Shown: piece after piece, positions 61,302 through 64,000 of the stretch
Layout: the number at the start of each line of letters is the position of its first letter
Numbering within the stretch: position 1 is the stretch's first letter
NCBI RefSeq assembly: GCF_000756655.1
Contig: NZ_ARXU01000001.1
Location: 434,001 to 498,000, forward strand
Source of the DNA: Alcanivorax jadensis T9
Lineage (GTDB): Bacteria > Pseudomonadota > Gammaproteobacteria > Pseudomonadales > Alcanivoracaceae
Reading direction: 5' to 3'
DNA: 64,000 nucleotides
Position numbers and translations under genes: made by a program
Notes under the pieces: model-generated
What the model was told of the DNA's origin: nothing
The model's input: only the letters and a program-made list of their open reading frames with translations
Database searches by the model: none

Positions 61302-62171
61302 TCAATACAGGTAATTGAACATCTTGCGACGGTATTCGCTGGCCAGCGGGTCACCCTTGGGCAGGCATTCGAATACTTCCAGCAGCGCGCTGCGGGCAAT
61401 GCCGTCGCGGAAATCCCGGTGCTCGCTCAACAGTTGCAGCAACGCCTCCAGGCCAGCCTGGAACTGGCCGGCTGCCGCGGCCTGCAAACCAAAGGCATAG
61501 AGATCTTCCGGGTTCGGCTCATCGCTGATGCGTTGACGCAGCTCCGCCAGAGAACGGCTCTCGCCCTCCAGTTTTTCCAGCAGGGCAAAGCGGGCACGGA
61601 ACGGCCGTAATGGCTCCACGTCCTCGGTGACCTCCGCCAGCACCGACTGGGCCTCGTCCAAACGTCCTTCACCCAACAAGAACTCCACCAGCATAGCCCG
61701 GATCGCGTGCTTGTCAGGGCTCTGCTGTAAGGTCTGGCGTAGTGCAGCTTCCGCCTGCTCACCATGGCCGGCGTCGATGGCCATACGGATCTGCTCGATA
61801 AACCCTTCTTCCTGCTGTTGCTCGGCAGCTTCCGGGTCCACCACCGGGGCCAGCCACTGGCGCAACGCCCCTTCTGTCTGGGCACCATCCAGCTCGCTGA
61901 CCAATTGCCCCTGATACACCAGTTTCAGGCTGGGCAGGCTGCGCACCCCGAACTGGCTTGCCAGCATTTGCTGCTCATCCGCATTGACCTTGGCCAGGAT
62001 CACCTTGCCCTGGTACTCATTGACCAGGCGCTCCAGTATCGGTGCCATCTGTTGGCAGGGCTGACACCAGCTGGCCCAGAAATCCACAATCACCGGCACC
62101 TGCCGGGACTGCTCAAGAATTTGCTGAATGTTCTGTTCAGTTGCTTCAATGATGTAGTTGTTCGGTTGCAA
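61302..62171 (-). CDS. cnoX: Thioredoxin-TPR chaperedoxin (CnoX/YbbN-like)
   Basis: Thioredoxin domain (about 1-115) followed by a TPR-like helical domain, the layout of CnoX, a holdase that protects proteins from chlorine stress and cooperates with GroEL. Active site is WCQPC (Cys36, Cys39), so the redox pair is present, whereas E. coli CnoX has SQHC. The C-terminus (DPLASEYRRKMFNYLY) matches the E. coli ending. A TTG at 62171 was chosen since AGGAG lies 9 bases upstream and it gives 289 residues (E. coli 284); an ATG at 62225 adds 18 residues without family support. Confidence 0.88.
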   Translation of the reverse strand: MQPNNYIIEATEQNIQQILEQSRQVPVIVDFWASWCQPCQQMAPILERLVNEYQGKVILAKVNADEQQMLASQFGVRSLPSLKLVYQGQLVSELDGAQTEGALRQWLAPVVDPEAAEQQQEEGFIEQIRMAIDAGHGEQAEAALRQTLQQSPDKHAIRAMLVEFLLGEGRLDEAQSVLAEVTEDVEPLRPFRARFALLEKLEGESRSLAELRQRISDEPNPEDLYAFGLQAAAAGQFQAGLEALLQLLSEHRDFRDGIARSALLEVFECLPKGDPLASEYRRKMFNYLY

Positions 62172-62387
62172 CGCCTTGCTCCTGAAAGCCCTAAAACTGT
62201 GACAATTGTAAGGTATGACCGCCATTAAATCCGGTTAAATCCTGTGCAACTGATCACTTTCACGGGTTAGACTCAAAGAGGCTGAGTCAATTAGGCTTCA
62301 CGCCATGTACATGACACATGAGTACGCTGGACCGTATTCAAATTTACCTGAGTTCACAGGCTCGGGTTCACGGCAAAGGAGATCACC

Positions 62388-64000
62388 ATGCTTAGCCTGT
62401 TGGCTATTGTAGTGTTAATTGCCACGCTGATGACCTTGTTCTATCAGCGCATCAGTCGCGGCATCGGCAGCGCGGTTTTTGTAGTTGTCTGGCTGTTGAG
62501 CGCCTTCCTGGCCCCCTGGCTGGTTCACCCGGTTTCACTGATCCTGCTGGCCGCCGGCGTTGCTCTGCTCAACCACGTTGATCTGCGCCAGAAGTTCATC
62601 AGCAAGCCGGTCTATAATGCTCTTGGCAAGGTCATGCCCGCCATCGGCGACACCGAGCGCGAGGCCATTGAAGCCGGTACTACCTGGTTCGAGACCGACC
62701 TGTTTTCCGGTCGCCCGGACTGGGAAAAATTCGCCCATATTCAGTTTTCCACCCTCACCGATGAAGAGCAGTCCTTTGTGGACAATGAGGTCCAGGAACT
62801 GTGCGACATGCTGGATGAGTGGAAAATTTTCCACGAGCTGAGAGACCTGCCAGAGGAAGTCTGGGATTTCCTCAAGCACAAGGGCTTCTTCAGCCTGATC
62901 ATCCCCAAGGAATACGGCGGCAAGGCATTCTCCCCCTATGCCCAAAGTCGCATCATGAGCAAGATTGCCACGCGCTCACTGACCGCCGCCGTTACCGCCA
63001 TGGTCCCCAATTCCTTGGGCCCCGGTGAACTGCTCGCCGAGTACGGCACCCAGGAACAAAAAGATCGCTGGCTGCCCGGCCTGGCCAAGGGCGACGAGAT
63101 CCCCTGCTTCGGCCTGACCGGCCCGGAAGCGGGTTCTGATGCTGGCGCCATCCCCGATACAGGGGTTATCTGCAAAGGCAAAATCGACGGCAAGGAAGTG
63201 TTGGGCATGCGCCTGAACTTTGCCAAGCGCTGGATCACCCTGGCCCCGGTGGCCACGGTGGTAGGTCTGGCCTTCAAACTCTACGACCCGGAGAAACTGC
63301 TCGGCGACAAGGAAGAGCTTGGAATCACCTGTGCGCTGATTCCTGCTGACACTCCCGGGGTGGAAATCGGCCGTCGCCACTACCCTGGCTCTCCGTTCAT
63401 GAACGGCCCCATCAACGGCAAGGATGTGTTCGTACCGCTGGATACCATCATTGGCGGGCCAGACATGGCCGGTCGTGGCTGGCGCATGCTGATTGAATGC
63501 CTGGGTGCCGGTCGCGGTGTCTCCCTGCCCGCCCTGGCCACTGCCAGCGGCGAAGTCGGTTACCGCATGACCGGTGCCTTCGCCCGTATCCGTCGCCAGT
63601 TCAACACGGCGGTAGGCCAGTTCGAAGGCGTGCAGGAAGCCTCTGCCGAAGTCGCCGCCATTGGCTACACCCTGGAAGCCTACCGTCACCTGGTGACCCG
63701 TTCACTGGAAGATGGTGCGCCTTCAGTGGTCACCGCCATGGCCAAGTACCACGCCACAGAAATGATGCGTGAGCTGATTAACCACGGCATGGACATCGCC
63801 GGCGGGCGCGGTATTCAGTTGGGCCCCCGTAACTTCCTGGCCCTGCCCTATCAGTCCACCCCCATCGCCATCACCGTGGAAGGGGCGAATATCCTCACCC
63901 GCTCGTTGATGATCTTCGGTCAGGGCGCCATGCGCTGCCATCCATACCTGTATGACGAATTGCAGGCGATCCAGGCAGAAGACAAGAAGCAGGGTCTACA
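62388..64000 (+). CDS. fadE: Acyl-CoA dehydrogenase FadE (partial, C-terminus beyond window)
   Basis: First dehydrogenation step of fatty acid beta-oxidation. The frame is open from ATG at 62388 (AAGGAG 7 bases upstream) to the window end, 537 codons (E. coli FadE 814 total). The N-terminus has two membrane segments (about 3-18 and 28-60), as in FadE. Then MPAIGDTEREAIEAGTTW, VPNSLGPGELL, TGPEAGSDAGAIPDTG, GLAFKLYDPEKLLG and ITVEGANILTRSLMIFGQGA, all matching the long FadE class. No clear FadR- or PsrA-type operator was recognised in the 216-bp divergent gap with cnoX. Confidence 0.95.
   Translation, partial: MLSLLAIVVLIATLMTLFYQRISRGIGSAVFVVVWLLSAFLAPWLVHPVSLILLAAGVALLNHVDLRQKFISKPVYNALGKVMPAIGDTEREAIEAGTTWFETDLFSGRPDWEKFAHIQFSTLTDEEQSFVDNEVQELCDMLDEWKIFHELRDLPEEVWDFLKHKGFFSLIIPKEYGGKAFSPYAQSRIMSKIATRSLTAAVTAMVPNSLGPGELLAEYGTQEQKDRWLPGLAKGDEIPCFGLTGPEAGSDAGAIPDTGVICKGKIDGKEVLGMRLNFAKRWITLAPVATVVGLAFKLYDPEKLLGDKEELGITCALIPADTPGVEIGRRHYPGSPFMNGPINGKDVFVPLDTIIGGPDMAGRGWRMLIECLGAGRGVSLPALATASGEVGYRMTGAFARIRRQFNTAVGQFEGVQEASAEVAAIGYTLEAYRHLVTRSLEDGAPSVVTAMAKYHATEMMRELINHGMDIAGGRGIQLGPRNFLALPYQSTPIAITVEGANILTRSLMIFGQGAMRCHPYLYDELQAIQAEDKKQGL

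Noticed and set aside
62172-62387. FadR or PsrA operator in the cnoX-fadE gap
   Set aside because: A CATGTACATG palindrome is present, but nothing matches the known operator patterns well enough to call.

Overview
The window is core chromosome of a gammaproteobacterium. Gene order follows the Pseudomonas/Oceanospirillales type (rpsB-tsf, pyrH-frr-uppS-cdsA-dxr-rseP-bamA-skp-lpxD-fabZ-lpxA-lpxB-rnhB-dnaE-accA-tilS, then pyrG-kdsA-eno-ftsB-ispD-ispF-truD-pcm). Together with the lipid-oxidation genes (FadE, a tailed aldehyde dehydrogenase, a stand-alone SCP2 protein, a GMC oxidoreductase) this suggests an Alcanivorax-like marine hydrocarbon degrader. The genus is inferred from gene content, not proven. 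No rRNA, tRNA, prophage, insertion sequence or CRISPR array was recognised.

Layout. 1-2.0 kb: a GMC oxidoreductase (cut by the window edge) with its Tat-exported small partner. 2.1-12.1 kb (minus): fieF-like, nlpD, popT (DUF368), pcm, truD, ispF, ispD, ftsB, eno, kdsA, pyrG. 12.1-21 kb (minus): a RecQ with unusual domain order, tilS, accA, dnaE. 20.9-35.6 kb (minus): the envelope/lipid A/outer-membrane assembly cluster and the translation genes frr, pyrH, tsf, rpsB. 35.9-43.5 kb (plus): map, glnD and a lysine/diaminopimelate block (dapC, yffB-like, dapD, dapE). 43.6-46.8 kb: a three-gene DUF1656-HlyD-FUSC efflux operon. 46.9-52.2 kb: aldehyde dehydrogenase, DyP peroxidase, plsB. 52.3-57.9 kb (minus): outer-membrane beta-barrel, rsmJ, uppP, thioesterase, tsaB, yoaA. 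58-64 kb: mobA, SCP2 protein, glnK-amtB, a CnoX-like thioredoxin, and the first 1.6 kb of fadE.

The genes form connected pathways: isoprenoid precursor synthesis (ispD, ispF, dxr) feeds undecaprenyl phosphate synthesis and recycling (uppS, uppP, popT); fabZ, lpxA, lpxD, lpxB, kdsA and accA supply lipid A and fatty acids; cdsA and plsB supply phospholipid; skp, bamA and rseP handle outer-membrane proteins and the envelope stress response; glnD, glnK and amtB form a nitrogen-sensing circuit.

The most unusual signal is not a gene. At least eight intergenic sites carry low-complexity DNA with a strict 7-base period. The heptamer differs from site to site. Several sites have two inverted arms, and most sites start within a few bases of a stop codon. 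In one case the two arms differ by exactly one heptamer, and one arm supplies the last codons and stop of a gene. Two further sites are REP-like inverted pairs, one enclosing a 7-base and one a 9-base repeat. A 187-bp imperfect palindrome lies between uppS and frr. Other points: surE and rpoS are missing from their usual places beside pcm and nlpD, and glnK has a candidate sigma-54/NtrC control region.
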